DNA of 64,000 bases, taken from an uncultured Bacteroidota bacterium (GTDB lineage Bacteria > Bacteroidota > Bacteroidia > Flavobacteriales > Flavobacteriaceae). Shown piece by piece: positions 9,397 to 17,794 of this stretch. The DNA lies in assembly GCA_902605445.1 (NCBI GenBank), contig CACLCL010000002.1, positions 1-64,000 of the forward strand, written 5' to 3'. The notes beneath the pieces are model-generated. The model saw nothing but the letters and a program-made list of their open reading frames with translations. It was not told where the DNA came from and ran no database searches. The stretch's first letter is position 1, and every line of letters starts with the position of its first letter. A program made the translations under genes and the position numbers.

Positions 9397-9575
9397 AGTG
9401 AATTTCTCTTATTAATAAAACACTCAATAGCCTGTAGTTTTCCCACCTCCCACTCTCTCCAGCTGTACTCTCTTTCAACGTGAGGAAACATCATCAAACC
9501 ACATTCTCAATGTTGAATATCTAAAGTGTGGAATAGCTCGTGAAACATTATATATGCCCTTTTCGAGGGAGATGC
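9387..9575 (-). pseudogene. truncated HExxH (metzincin-like) metallopeptidase remnant
   Basis: Minus-strand frame reads ASPSKRAYIMFHELFHTLDIQH*ECGLMMFPHVEREYSWREWEVGKLQAIECFINKRNSLSN*; HELFHTLDIQH fits HExxHxxxxxH, with a downstream 'MMFP' Met-turn-like segment; in-frame TGA at 9507-9509 and no 5' portion. Confidence 0.45.
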
Positions 9576-9576
9576 A

Positions 9577-10944
9577 TTATTCATTTCTATTACAGATAGG
9601 ACCTAACATTTTTTCATATTCAGGGTTTCCTAGTTCAGCAGCTTTCTTGACATCTGCACACGCCCCTGAAACGTCATTAATTGTTGCTTTTGCAACTCCT
9701 CTAACTCCAAAAGCGTACGGAAGATTTGGTTTTAGTTCAATAGCCTTGTTACAATCAAAAATTGCCTCATAAGTTTTTTTAATAAATATTTTAGCTTCAG
9801 CAATTCTCACATATATATTATATGCTTTTGGGTTACTAGGATAATATTCTAACCCTTTTTCTAAATCTTTTATACCCCCTTCTCTATTGCCTAATTTTAT
9901 TCTGATGTCTCCACGTTTAAGATATACGTTTGGATTAGCATATTCTTCACCATTTTTTTCATATAATTCAATTGCTTTTGAGTAATCTTTTTCAGCTTGA
10001 ATATTGTCACCATCAGAAACCTTGGTGTCTGCCTGGGACTCATAATACTCACCTGGTAGCTCTTTGCCACTCTCTTTTCTAGCAAAGGCTATCAATTCGT
10101 TTCTTAAAAAATCAGAAAGTTTTCTAACATTTTCAGGAAAATCTGATATATTACTTAAAGGTATATCTTCTAAGTCTTTAGGGAATATTTGAATTCTTCT
10201 AATAGCATCTGCAGTATTTGGAACCTGTTGTGCTCTCGGAAATTTTTCTAAAAATTCATCTAATTTTGCGTCAGGAACATTATATGTTCTATAGTCATAT
10301 TCCCATCGTGTCAAATCTGTTCTAATAACACCATTTTCATCAAATTTAGGTTCGGGTTTCATCCACTCTTTTGGCTCCCAAAAGCTTTCCATCTCTTCAT
10401 CATAATCTGGAGTATTTGATGTTTCAAAATGAATTTGCCATAGAAGTCCTACAAATCTGTCTATTTGATTTATATCCCCAAAATTATATGATTCAGTAAT
10501 ATTTAAATCTCGATATATTTTTTGATTATTTATTTTATTAATTTTTAAAAAATTGACAATTTTTTCTTTAGTTATTATTTCAGAAAAAAACGACATTATA
10601 ATTTTATAATTAATTCCTTTTGAAGATACGTCTATGTGTCTAATACCTCTCCGGTCCCAAATTAATTGGGCAACAAAATTATAATGGTCTTTAACTTTTG
10701 AGTAAGGATAAATAAAGTTACTTTCTGGCGAATAGTCTGGTTGATCTGAGTAATAAAACTCTTTACCTCCCTTTTTTAATTCAAATCTGGAACTAATGCT
10801 CAAACCACTCATCATAAATTTTGGGTCATCATAAAAGATGTCCTGTTGTCTTGATAGTTCTTTTTGCAATGATTCAATCGACATAACCTGTGACATTGAG
10901 CTCAGTGAAACCAGTAGCGTAACCGTAAGTATTAGGTATCTCAT
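9577..10944 (-). CDS. secreted TPR-repeat protein
   Basis: Signal peptide MRYLILTVTLLVSLSSMSQ; C-terminal TPRs ('ESQADTKVSDGDNIQAEKDYSKAIELYEKNG', 'AIFDCNKAIELKPNLPYAFGVRGVAK'). Confidence 0.65.
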   Translation of the reverse strand: MRYLILTVTLLVSLSSMSQVMSIESLQKELSRQQDIFYDDPKFMMSGLSISSRFELKKGGKEFYYSDQPDYSPESNFIYPYSKVKDHYNFVAQLIWDRRGIRHIDVSSKGINYKIIMSFFSEIITKEKIVNFLKINKINNQKIYRDLNITESYNFGDINQIDRFVGLLWQIHFETSNTPDYDEEMESFWEPKEWMKPEPKFDENGVIRTDLTRWEYDYRTYNVPDAKLDEFLEKFPRAQQVPNTADAIRRIQIFPKDLEDIPLSNISDFPENVRKLSDFLRNELIAFARKESGKELPGEYYESQADTKVSDGDNIQAEKDYSKAIELYEKNGEEYANPNVYLKRGDIRIKLGNREGGIKDLEKGLEYYPSNPKAYNIYVRIAEAKIFIKKTYEAIFDCNKAIELKPNLPYAFGVRGVAKATINDVSGACADVKKAAELGNPEYEKMLGPICNRNE

Positions 10945-11103
10945 AGTTTTAGTTGATTATTATATCTACAAGTTAGTGAAAAAGTTATATATATTTTAGG
11001 TATATGTCTTGGCAAGAGGACTATCCAAAACGTCAGTTTACATTTGACCTAAATTTGACCTTTACTTAAGAAAAAGATAGTTGAAAATGGCTATTAACAG
11101 ATG

Positions 11104-11175
11104 AGCCAATGCCGAGAATTGAACTCGGGACCTCTTCCTTACCAAGGAAGCGCTCTACCACTGAGCTACACCGGC
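11104..11175 (-). tRNA. tRNA-Thr(GGT)
   Basis: Full cloverleaf GCCGGTG...CATTGGC; anticodon arm CTTCC-TTGGTAA-GGAAG; T loop TTCAATT. Confidence 0.93.
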
Positions 11176-11189
11176 TAGTGATTTTTTTG

Positions 11190-11262
11190 AGCGGGAGACC
11201 GGGTTCGAACCGGCGACATTCAGCTTGGAAGGCTGACGCTCTACCAACTGAGCTACTCCCGC
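11190..11262 (-). tRNA. tRNA-Gly(TCC)
   Basis: GCGGGAG...CTCCCGC acceptor; anticodon loop CTTCCAA; T loop TTCGAAC. Confidence 0.93.
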
Positions 11263-11269
11263 ATTTTTG

Positions 11270-11352
11270 TGGGGAGAGCAGGATTCGAACCTGCGAAGGT
11301 AAAAACCAACAGATTTACAGTCTGTCCTCGTTGGCCGCTTGAGTATCTCCCC
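11270..11352 (-). tRNA. tRNA-Tyr(GTA)
   Basis: GGGGAGA...TCTCCCC acceptor, long variable arm, anticodon GTA. Confidence 0.93.
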
Positions 11353-11375
11353 GAATTAAATATTTTAAAGAACTG

Positions 11376-11449
11376 AGCCGATGGAGGGACTCGAACCCAC
11401 GACCTGCTGATTACAAATCAGCTGCTCTAGCCAGCTGAGCTACATCGGC
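11376..11449 (-). tRNA. tRNA-Thr(TGT)
   Basis: GCCGATG...CATCGGC acceptor; anticodon loop TTTGTAA; T loop TTCGAGT. Confidence 0.93.
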
Positions 11450-11538
11450 TTATTTTTACAATAACCTCTGTAAAAATGGATAGCAAATGTAAATATTTAT
11501 TTCCTCAATCAAAACAAAAAATATTCTTTTTTGATTAA

Positions 11539-12435
11539 TCAGTTTTTACTCTTACTTCTGGGATGAGACTTTTTGAAAATTTTTTTTACTTCTTCAATCG
11601 ATCGGTTTGTGTAAACCTGGGTTGCAGCTAGGCTAGAATGGCCTAACAAGTCTTTTACAGAATTTAAATCTGCACCATTGTTTAATAGATGGGTAGCAAA
11701 AGAATGCCTTAGAATATGTGGACTTTTTTTGACTTTTGAGGAGAACAATTCAAAATATTTTTTGGTTATTCTATAAACCAATTTATCGTACATTTTTTTT
11801 CCACTAATTGTTAAAAACAAATAATCCTCATCAATTATATTTTCTATTTTTTTTCTAAATTCTAAATAAGTGTAAATTAATTGAATTGACGAGTCAATTA
11901 AGGGTATAAATCTTTCCTTATTTCTTTTTCCAAGGACCTTTATTGTTTTATTGGAAAAATCAATGTTATTTATTTTTAAACCTATCAGTTCCTGCCTTCT
12001 GACTCCAGTACTGTAAAGCATTTCTAATATTAGAAAATCTCTATATCCTTCAAAGTTCTTATCAAAATTGCTTGGATTTAGTGTTTCTGATATTTCAGAT
12101 TCTGAAAAAGGAAGTTGGATTGTTGATTTAGTTTTTAAAGCTTTGTGTCGTTGTAATGGGTTACTTTTAATTGCTTGAATCTTCATTAAAAATTTATAGT
12201 ATGTATTTAAACTTGATATCTTTCTGTTGACAGTGGCATTTGAAATACCAGCATTCACAAGCTCCACTATCCATGCTCTAATGTGTGTATAATCTGCTTT
12301 ATCTATATAAATTATCTCAAAAGCTTTTTTACAAAATTTTTTAAATGAATTTAAATCATTTTCGTAGGCAATAATTGTCTTGGGCGAATATTTTCTTTCA
12401 AGAGATAGATATTCAAAAAAAGGATTAAAACTCAT
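11539..12435 (-). CDS. xerC: tyrosine recombinase XerC/XerD
   Basis: N-terminal SAM-like domain; 'STGVRRQELIGL', 'SPHILRHSFATHLLNNGADLNSVKDLLGHSSLAATQVYTN' catalytic signature. Confidence 0.9.
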   Translation of the reverse strand: MSFNPFFEYLSLERKYSPKTIIAYENDLNSFKKFCKKAFEIIYIDKADYTHIRAWIVELVNAGISNATVNRKISSLNTYYKFLMKIQAIKSNPLQRHKALKTKSTIQLPFSESEISETLNPSNFDKNFEGYRDFLILEMLYSTGVRRQELIGLKINNIDFSNKTIKVLGKRNKERFIPLIDSSIQLIYTYLEFRKKIENIIDEDYLFLTISGKKMYDKLVYRITKKYFELFSSKVKKSPHILRHSFATHLLNNGADLNSVKDLLGHSSLAATQVYTNRSIEEVKKIFKKSHPRSKSKN

Positions 12436-12488
12436 AGCTTCTGTAATACTGCAATAAGTTAAATTAAAATCTGAAAAAAACAGAGAAA

Positions 12489-12683
12489 TTATATACTTTC
12501 TTTGTCTTTAAGTCTTTGAATATGTTGAGCTCTTTGAACAACAGCTCTTTTTTTAATGGATGGCTTGATAAACTCTTTTCTAGTTTGTAGTGACTTTTTT
12601 GTACCAGTTTTATCAAATTTTCTTTTAAAACGTTTTAGCGCTCTATCAATATTTTCTCCATCTTTTACAGGTATTATTAGCAT
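12489..12683 (-). CDS. rpsU: 30S ribosomal protein bS21
   Basis: 'MLIIPVKDGENIDRALKRFKRKFDKTGTKKSLQTRKEFIKPSIKKRAVVQRAQHIQRLKDKES'. Confidence 0.95.
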   Translation of the reverse strand: MLIIPVKDGENIDRALKRFKRKFDKTGTKKSLQTRKEFIKPSIKKRAVVQRAQHIQRLKDKESI

Positions 12684-12690
12684 ATTACAA

Positions 12691-12697
12691 ACCTCCT
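12691..12697 (-). promoter_or_regulatory. strong Shine-Dalgarno (AGGAGGT within GAAAGGAGGT) for rpsU
   Basis: Plus-strand acctcctttc at 12691-12700, 7 nt from the ATG. Confidence 0.85.
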
Positions 12698-12760
12698 TTC
12701 TTTAGAATTTGATGCAAATATAGTATAAAATTTATGTTTCTGGTGAAGTAAATAAAAAAA

Positions 12761-14284
12761 TTATTTATTTATCGCTTTAAGATATTTTTTCAACTGTTCT
12801 TTAACAATTGGGAATAAGAAATATAAACCTATCATATTTGGGAAAACCATAGCAAATATCATAGCGTCTGAAAATGCCCAAATAGAATTCATACTCGCAG
12901 CAGCACCAATTACAACAAAAATTAAAAATAAAATCTTGTAAGTAAGGTCAGCAACTTTACCTCTTCCAAATAGAAATTTCCAGGACTGCAAACCGTAATA
13001 TGACCAAGATATCATTGTTGATACTGCAAATAATACGATTGCAATAGTTAAAAATATGCTCGAGTAAGGAATAAACTCTGCAAAAGCACGCTGAGTTATT
13101 TCAGGGCCTTCAAAAGCAACACCGTTAATATAAATTTCTCCAAGACCATTACCACCGTATTCAAAATATCCTCCAAAATTAAATATGATTATAACTAAAG
13201 CAGTCATTGTACAAATTACTACAGTGTCAATAAATGGCTCCAATAATGCTACTAATCCCTCAGAAGCTGAATATTTTGTCTTAACTGCCGAGTGAGCAAT
13301 TGATGCAGAACCAGCCCCTGCTTCATTAGAAAAAGCGGCTCTTTGAAAACCTATCATTAATACCCCTATAATACCACCGACTCCAATAGCAGTAGGATTA
13401 AAAGCTTCATTGATAATTAAAGTTACGGCATCATCAATAGAAGAAAAGTTTATAGCTAGTATATATACACAAGCCAAGACATATAATAAAGCCATAAAAG
13501 GAACAACCCTCTCGGTAACTGATGCAATTCTTTTAATCCCACCAATAATAATTAATCCAACTATCCCGGCCATAATTAAACCAATAATTGCACCAGCACT
13601 GGTACTTTCTAGACCTAAAAGTTGTTTAATCGCAAGAGTTGCGGTGTTTGACTGTGCTGCATTTCCACCACCAAAAGATCCTCCAATACAAAATATTGCA
13701 AACAATGATGCAGCTACAGTACCTAGTGTCTTAAAACCTTTAGATTTTAGTCCTTTGCTGATATAATACATTGGACCACCATAAACTACTCCATTATCAT
13801 CAACATCTCTAAAATGAACCCCTAACGTACATTCAACAAATTTAGTTGACATACCTAGTAATCCACAAACAATCATCCAGAAAGTTGCACCAGGTCCTCC
13901 AAGTGCTATTGCCAATGCAACACCTGCTATATTACCATTTCCAACAGTTCCAGAAACCGCAGTTGCTAAAGCTTGAAAATGAGAGACTTCACCATCTTTT
14001 GAATCTGTTTTTTCTAATTTATCGTACTTTCCCCTTACAACATTGATAGCAGTCCATAAATATCTAACATTGGGGAATACAAAATAAATGGTAAAAAATG
14101 CTGCACTACCAACAAGAAGATATATAACAAATGGATAATCCCCTAAGGGGTAAAAAACATACTTACTTGCAATGTCAGAAATTGGCTGAAAAGCTTCATC
14201 AATTCTCTGATCTAATCCTTTTTCTTGAGCAAAAATATTTGTCGGTATTAAAAACGAAATAAATAGTATAATAGAATTTTTCAT
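12761..14284 (-). CDS. sodium:alanine (AGCS family) symporter
   Basis: 'GTVGNGNIAGVALAIALGGPGATFWM', 'GFQRAAFSNEAGAGSASIAHSAVKT' are AGCS hallmarks. Confidence 0.9.
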   Translation of the reverse strand: MKNSIILFISFLIPTNIFAQEKGLDQRIDEAFQPISDIASKYVFYPLGDYPFVIYLLVGSAAFFTIYFVFPNVRYLWTAINVVRGKYDKLEKTDSKDGEVSHFQALATAVSGTVGNGNIAGVALAIALGGPGATFWMIVCGLLGMSTKFVECTLGVHFRDVDDNGVVYGGPMYYISKGLKSKGFKTLGTVAASLFAIFCIGGSFGGGNAAQSNTATLAIKQLLGLESTSAGAIIGLIMAGIVGLIIIGGIKRIASVTERVVPFMALLYVLACVYILAINFSSIDDAVTLIINEAFNPTAIGVGGIIGVLMIGFQRAAFSNEAGAGSASIAHSAVKTKYSASEGLVALLEPFIDTVVICTMTALVIIIFNFGGYFEYGGNGLGEIYINGVAFEGPEITQRAFAEFIPYSSIFLTIAIVLFAVSTMISWSYYGLQSWKFLFGRGKVADLTYKILFLIFVVIGAAASMNSIWAFSDAMIFAMVFPNMIGLYFLFPIVKEQLKKYLKAINK

Positions 14285-14340
14285 GTTGTATTTAAATGGA
14301 ACCTACAATATGAGAAAAAAAATAAGTATATGAAAATTTT

Positions 14341-15318
14341 TCATAAGTAACCCTTTGCTTTCATCCAATCATCATTGTATATTTTTTTTAAATAACGACT
14401 ACCATGATCATGAAAAAGAACAACAACAATATCATTTTCATTAAATTTTTCCCTAAGCTGAAGTACTCCTTTTATCGCAGCACCAGCAGAATTACCCAAA
14501 AACATTCCCTCATCTTTTAGTAGTTTTCTGCAAAAAATAGCAGCATCCTTATCAGTTACTTTTGTAAATCCATCTATCAACTCAAAATCAACATTTTTAG
14601 GTAACATGTCCTCACCAATACCTTCAGTATCATAAGGATAAATCTCATTTTTATCAAAAATTTTGGTCTCATGATATTTTTTCAGAACTGATCCGTAAGC
14701 ATCAACACCCCAAATTTTTACATCAGGGTTTTTTTCTTTTAAAAACCTGCCTACTCCAGAAATGGTTCCTCCGGTACCAACACCTACAACAAAATGAGTT
14801 ACTTTTCCTTCGGTTTGATCCCATATTTCTGGACCAGTTGACTCATAATGCGCCAAAGAATTACTTGGATTATCATATTGGTTTACATACCATGAATTTT
14901 CGACTTCTTCAGACATTCTTTTTGAAACTGAGTAATATGACTTTGGGTCTTCTGGCTCTACATTAGTAGGGCATACGATCACTTTAGCACCATAAGCTTT
15001 GAGAACATCAATTTTTTCTGAGGATTGCTTATCAGAAGTAACAAAAATACATTTATATCCACGCGCAATTCCAGCAAGTGCTAACCCAAGGCCAGTATTT
15101 CCAGATGTTCCCTCTATAATTGTTCCACCAGGTTTTAGTAAACCATTCCTTTCAGCGTCTAATACCATTTTAATTCCAATTCTATCTTTAACAGAATTTC
15201 CTGGGTTGAATGTTTCATATTTTGCGTACACAGGGCAAGGAAAATCATCTACGATTTTATTTAATTTAACCATTGGAGTGTTACCAATTGTTTCAGAAAT
15301 GTTGTTAAAAAAATTCAT
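14341..15318 (-). CDS. PLP-dependent cysteine synthase / cystathionine beta-synthase-like
   Basis: 'ETIGNTPMVKLNKI', 'NPGNSVKDRIGIKM', 'EGTSGNTGLGLALAGIARGYKC', 'GVGTGGTISGVGRFLKE'. Confidence 0.88.
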   Translation of the reverse strand: MNFFNNISETIGNTPMVKLNKIVDDFPCPVYAKYETFNPGNSVKDRIGIKMVLDAERNGLLKPGGTIIEGTSGNTGLGLALAGIARGYKCIFVTSDKQSSEKIDVLKAYGAKVIVCPTNVEPEDPKSYYSVSKRMSEEVENSWYVNQYDNPSNSLAHYESTGPEIWDQTEGKVTHFVVGVGTGGTISGVGRFLKEKNPDVKIWGVDAYGSVLKKYHETKIFDKNEIYPYDTEGIGEDMLPKNVDFELIDGFTKVTDKDAAIFCRKLLKDEGMFLGNSAGAAIKGVLQLREKFNENDIVVVLFHDHGSRYLKKIYNDDWMKAKGYL

Positions 15319-15361
15319 TCAAACAATTATTTCACAAATATAAATTATTACTGTAAGAAAT

Positions 15362-16594
15362 CTATTCAAATTTTATAGAATCCTTTGGGTTAATTTTTGA
15401 CACTATCATGCTTGGCAAAATCAAAGACAAGATGCATGTCAAAATGACCAAAGCATTAATAATCAAAAAATGATGAAATTCTATATTTACTGGCACACTT
15501 TTTACAAAATAGATTGTACTATCAAGCTTAATAACTTTAAAAAAATGCTGTACAAAAATTAAAACTAATGCAACTATATTACCAATGAAAAGACCTCTTG
15601 TCAAAAGAATGAAGGTATTTAAAATAAAATATTTTCTAATCAAAACGTTTCTAGCACCCAGAGCTTTAAACAAGCCAACCATTTTTGTTCGTTCAAGAAC
15701 CAAAATAAGTAAAATTGAAATAATATTTATAGATGAAATAATGACAATAATAGAGAAGATCAATAAAATATTTTTATCAAATAATTTTATCCATTCAAAA
15801 ATTGAAAAGTATTTGCTATTAATATTTACTACATCATAATCTGATGGAGAATTTGAGTATATTTCTGTGCTTACATTATCAATATATTTAAACTCATCCA
15901 AATGAATTTCCAAATGACCAATTGATTCTGAATCCCATTTATTTATTCTTATTAAATGGTCTATGTCACCAAAAATATATTTGGAATCTAAATCATCAAA
16001 ACCTGTTGAGTATATTCCTGAAACTTCTAATTGAATGAGTGAAGGGTTACTATTTTCCCTTGAAAATATCATTTGTATTCTGTCATTTATATCCAACTTC
16101 AATTTGTTAGCAATTATCTTGGGGATCAAAATTTCATTTGAAAAAGTAGAATCATTAATATTTGGAACCCTACCCTCAAGAACGTATTTTTCAATACCGG
16201 ACCAATTATAACTATGGTTAACACCCTTAAAATAGCAACCATGAAAATCAGTTTTAGTTCTTACTATACCAAAACTGGAAATTATTTTTTCAATCCTATT
16301 TACTGAAGGAATATCTATCGTTGCATCTATAAATACATCACTTGGTGAAATTGGATTTTTTGAATTTTGATTAATGTTATTATTAAAAGATTGAACAGTG
16401 ATATGACCCTCAAGTGTAGAGATTTTTTCCTTTATTTCTTTTTGCATTCCATTTCCGATTGCAAAGGTTAATATCATAAACACTAAACCCAAAGAAATTG
16501 TTCCAATACCAATTTTTATAATTGGACTTGAAATGGTATTTTTATGATTCCTAGAATTAATAATTTTTTTTGTTAAAAAATGTTCAAAATTCAA
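15362..16594 (-). CDS. lipoprotein-releasing ABC permease, LolC/E (FtsX-like); TTG start
   Basis: 'IGTISLGLVFMILTFAIGNGMQKEIKEKISTLEGHITV' and C-terminal FtsX TMs. Confidence 0.8.
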   Translation of the reverse strand: MNFEHFLTKKIINSRNHKNTISSPIIKIGIGTISLGLVFMILTFAIGNGMQKEIKEKISTLEGHITVQSFNNNINQNSKNPISPSDVFIDATIDIPSVNRIEKIISSFGIVRTKTDFHGCYFKGVNHSYNWSGIEKYVLEGRVPNINDSTFSNEILIPKIIANKLKLDINDRIQMIFSRENSNPSLIQLEVSGIYSTGFDDLDSKYIFGDIDHLIRINKWDSESIGHLEIHLDEFKYIDNVSTEIYSNSPSDYDVVNINSKYFSIFEWIKLFDKNILLIFSIIVIISSINIISILLILVLERTKMVGLFKALGARNVLIRKYFILNTFILLTRGLFIGNIVALVLIFVQHFFKVIKLDSTIYFVKSVPVNIEFHHFLIINALVILTCILSLILPSMIVSKINPKDSIKFE

Positions 16595-17791
16595 AATCAG
16601 TATTATTTATTTTTTTTATTCTATTTAACAGTCCTTTTATGTAGCTGCCAAAACAGTTTATTAGATTCTAAAACTAACGTTATTGTTGGTGCAAACCAAA
16701 TTTACAAATATGAAAGGTTGATTAAAAATAAAAATATTGGAATCATTGCAAACCATACCTCAGTAATTTTTAAAGAAAACAATAGTTACACCCATTTAAT
16801 TGACAGCCTATTAAGTCTTAATTTCAAGATAAAGAAAATTTTTGCTCCTGAGCATGGATTCAGAGGTTCCGAGCCCAATGGTGCTGATATAAAAGATGAA
16901 GTTGATATTAAAACAGGAATCGAAATTATATCCTTACATGGCAAAAACAGAGATTATGGTAAAATTGATGACAATGACTTGTCAAACATCGATATTCTGA
17001 TTTTTGATATTCAAGATGTTGGTGTGCGATTTTATACTCATATATCAGTCCTTCATTATGCGATGGAAGCCTCTGCAAGGAATAGTATACCATTGATAGT
17101 ACTAGATCGACCAAATCCAAATGCACACTATATTGATGGGCCTGTGCTTAATCTAAAAAATAAAAGTTTTGTAGGAATGCATGAGGTACCAATAGTTTAT
17201 GGTTTGACCATTGGAGAATATGCTACAATGATTAATGGTGAGGGTTGGTTAGGTAATAATTACAAATCTGAATTGTACATAATTGAACTGAAAAATTATG
17301 ATAGAAGTATTGTATATAATTTACCCATAAAGCCGTCACCTAACTTACCAAATAAAAAATCAATCAATCTATATCCATCACTATGTTTATTTGAAGGTAC
17401 TAATGTTAGTATTGGCAGAGGAACAAACATGCAGTTTCAAATTTATGGAAGCCCTTACTTAGATAAAAATTTAAATACATTTAGTTTCAAGCCCTTCCCA
17501 AATTCAGGATCAAAAAATCCAAAGCATAAAGGAACTTTATGTTTTGGAAAAAATTTAAAAAATAATGAAAATCTAAATGAAATAGATTTAAGTTTTATAA
17601 TTAATGCATTTAATGATAGTGATAAAAAAAATAGTTTTTTCAATAATTATTTTATTAAGTTAGTGGGTACAGAAAACTTGAAAAATCAAATAATAAATAA
17701 TATTAGTCAAAATGACATAAAAAGAAGTTGGGAAACTAAGCTTAATAAGTTTAAGTTGGTTAGGGAGAAATATTTGATTTATAAAAACTGA
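16580..17791 (+). CDS. DUF1343 / NamZ-like exo-beta-N-acetylmuramidase lipoprotein
   Basis: Lipobox 'LTVLLCSC'; 'IGIIANHTSVI', 'FAPEHGFRGSEPNGADIKDEVDIKTGIEIISLHG', 'FEGTNVSIGRGT'. Confidence 0.85.
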   Translation: MFKIQNQYYLFFLFYLTVLLCSCQNSLLDSKTNVIVGANQIYKYERLIKNKNIGIIANHTSVIFKENNSYTHLIDSLLSLNFKIKKIFAPEHGFRGSEPNGADIKDEVDIKTGIEIISLHGKNRDYGKIDDNDLSNIDILIFDIQDVGVRFYTHISVLHYAMEASARNSIPLIVLDRPNPNAHYIDGPVLNLKNKSFVGMHEVPIVYGLTIGEYATMINGEGWLGNNYKSELYIIELKNYDRSIVYNLPIKPSPNLPNKKSINLYPSLCLFEGTNVSIGRGTNMQFQIYGSPYLDKNLNTFSFKPFPNSGSKNPKHKGTLCFGKNLKNNENLNEIDLSFIINAFNDSDKKNSFFNNYFIKLVGTENLKNQIINNISQNDIKRSWETKLNKFKLVREKYLIYKN

Positions 17792-17794
17792 AAA

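Larger units (their letters stand above)
7831..11146. mobile_element. putative tRNA-Thr(GGT)-targeted integrative islet bounded by a 45-bp direct repeat (tRNA 3' half)
   Basis: tgagccaatgccgagaattgaactcgggacctcttccttaccaag occurs exactly at 7831-7875 and 11102-11146 in the same orientation; only the second copy lies in a complete tRNA. Confidence 0.6.

Noticed and set aside
9507-9509. In-frame TGA after HELFHTLDIQH as a selenocysteine codon
   Set aside because: No SECIS-like hairpin was recognised, the gene is also truncated at its 5' end, and decay is simpler.
9554-9772. 72-aa plus-strand ORF
   Set aside because: Antisense to the TPR gene and to the peptidase remnant; no recognisable protein features.
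11109-11342. 77-aa plus-strand ORF 'MPRIELGTSSLPRKRSTTELHRLV...'
   Set aside because: It is the antisense translation of three tRNA genes, a classic spurious ORF.
11539-12435. Xer-type tyrosine recombinase as the integrase of the tRNA-Thr islet
   Set aside because: It lies outside the 45-bp repeats, next to rpsU, and has standard XerC/D features. It is most likely the host recombinase, although action in trans cannot be excluded.
13410-13766. 118-aa ORF antisense to the AGCS symporter
   Set aside because: Shadow ORF on the opposite strand of a well-supported gene.
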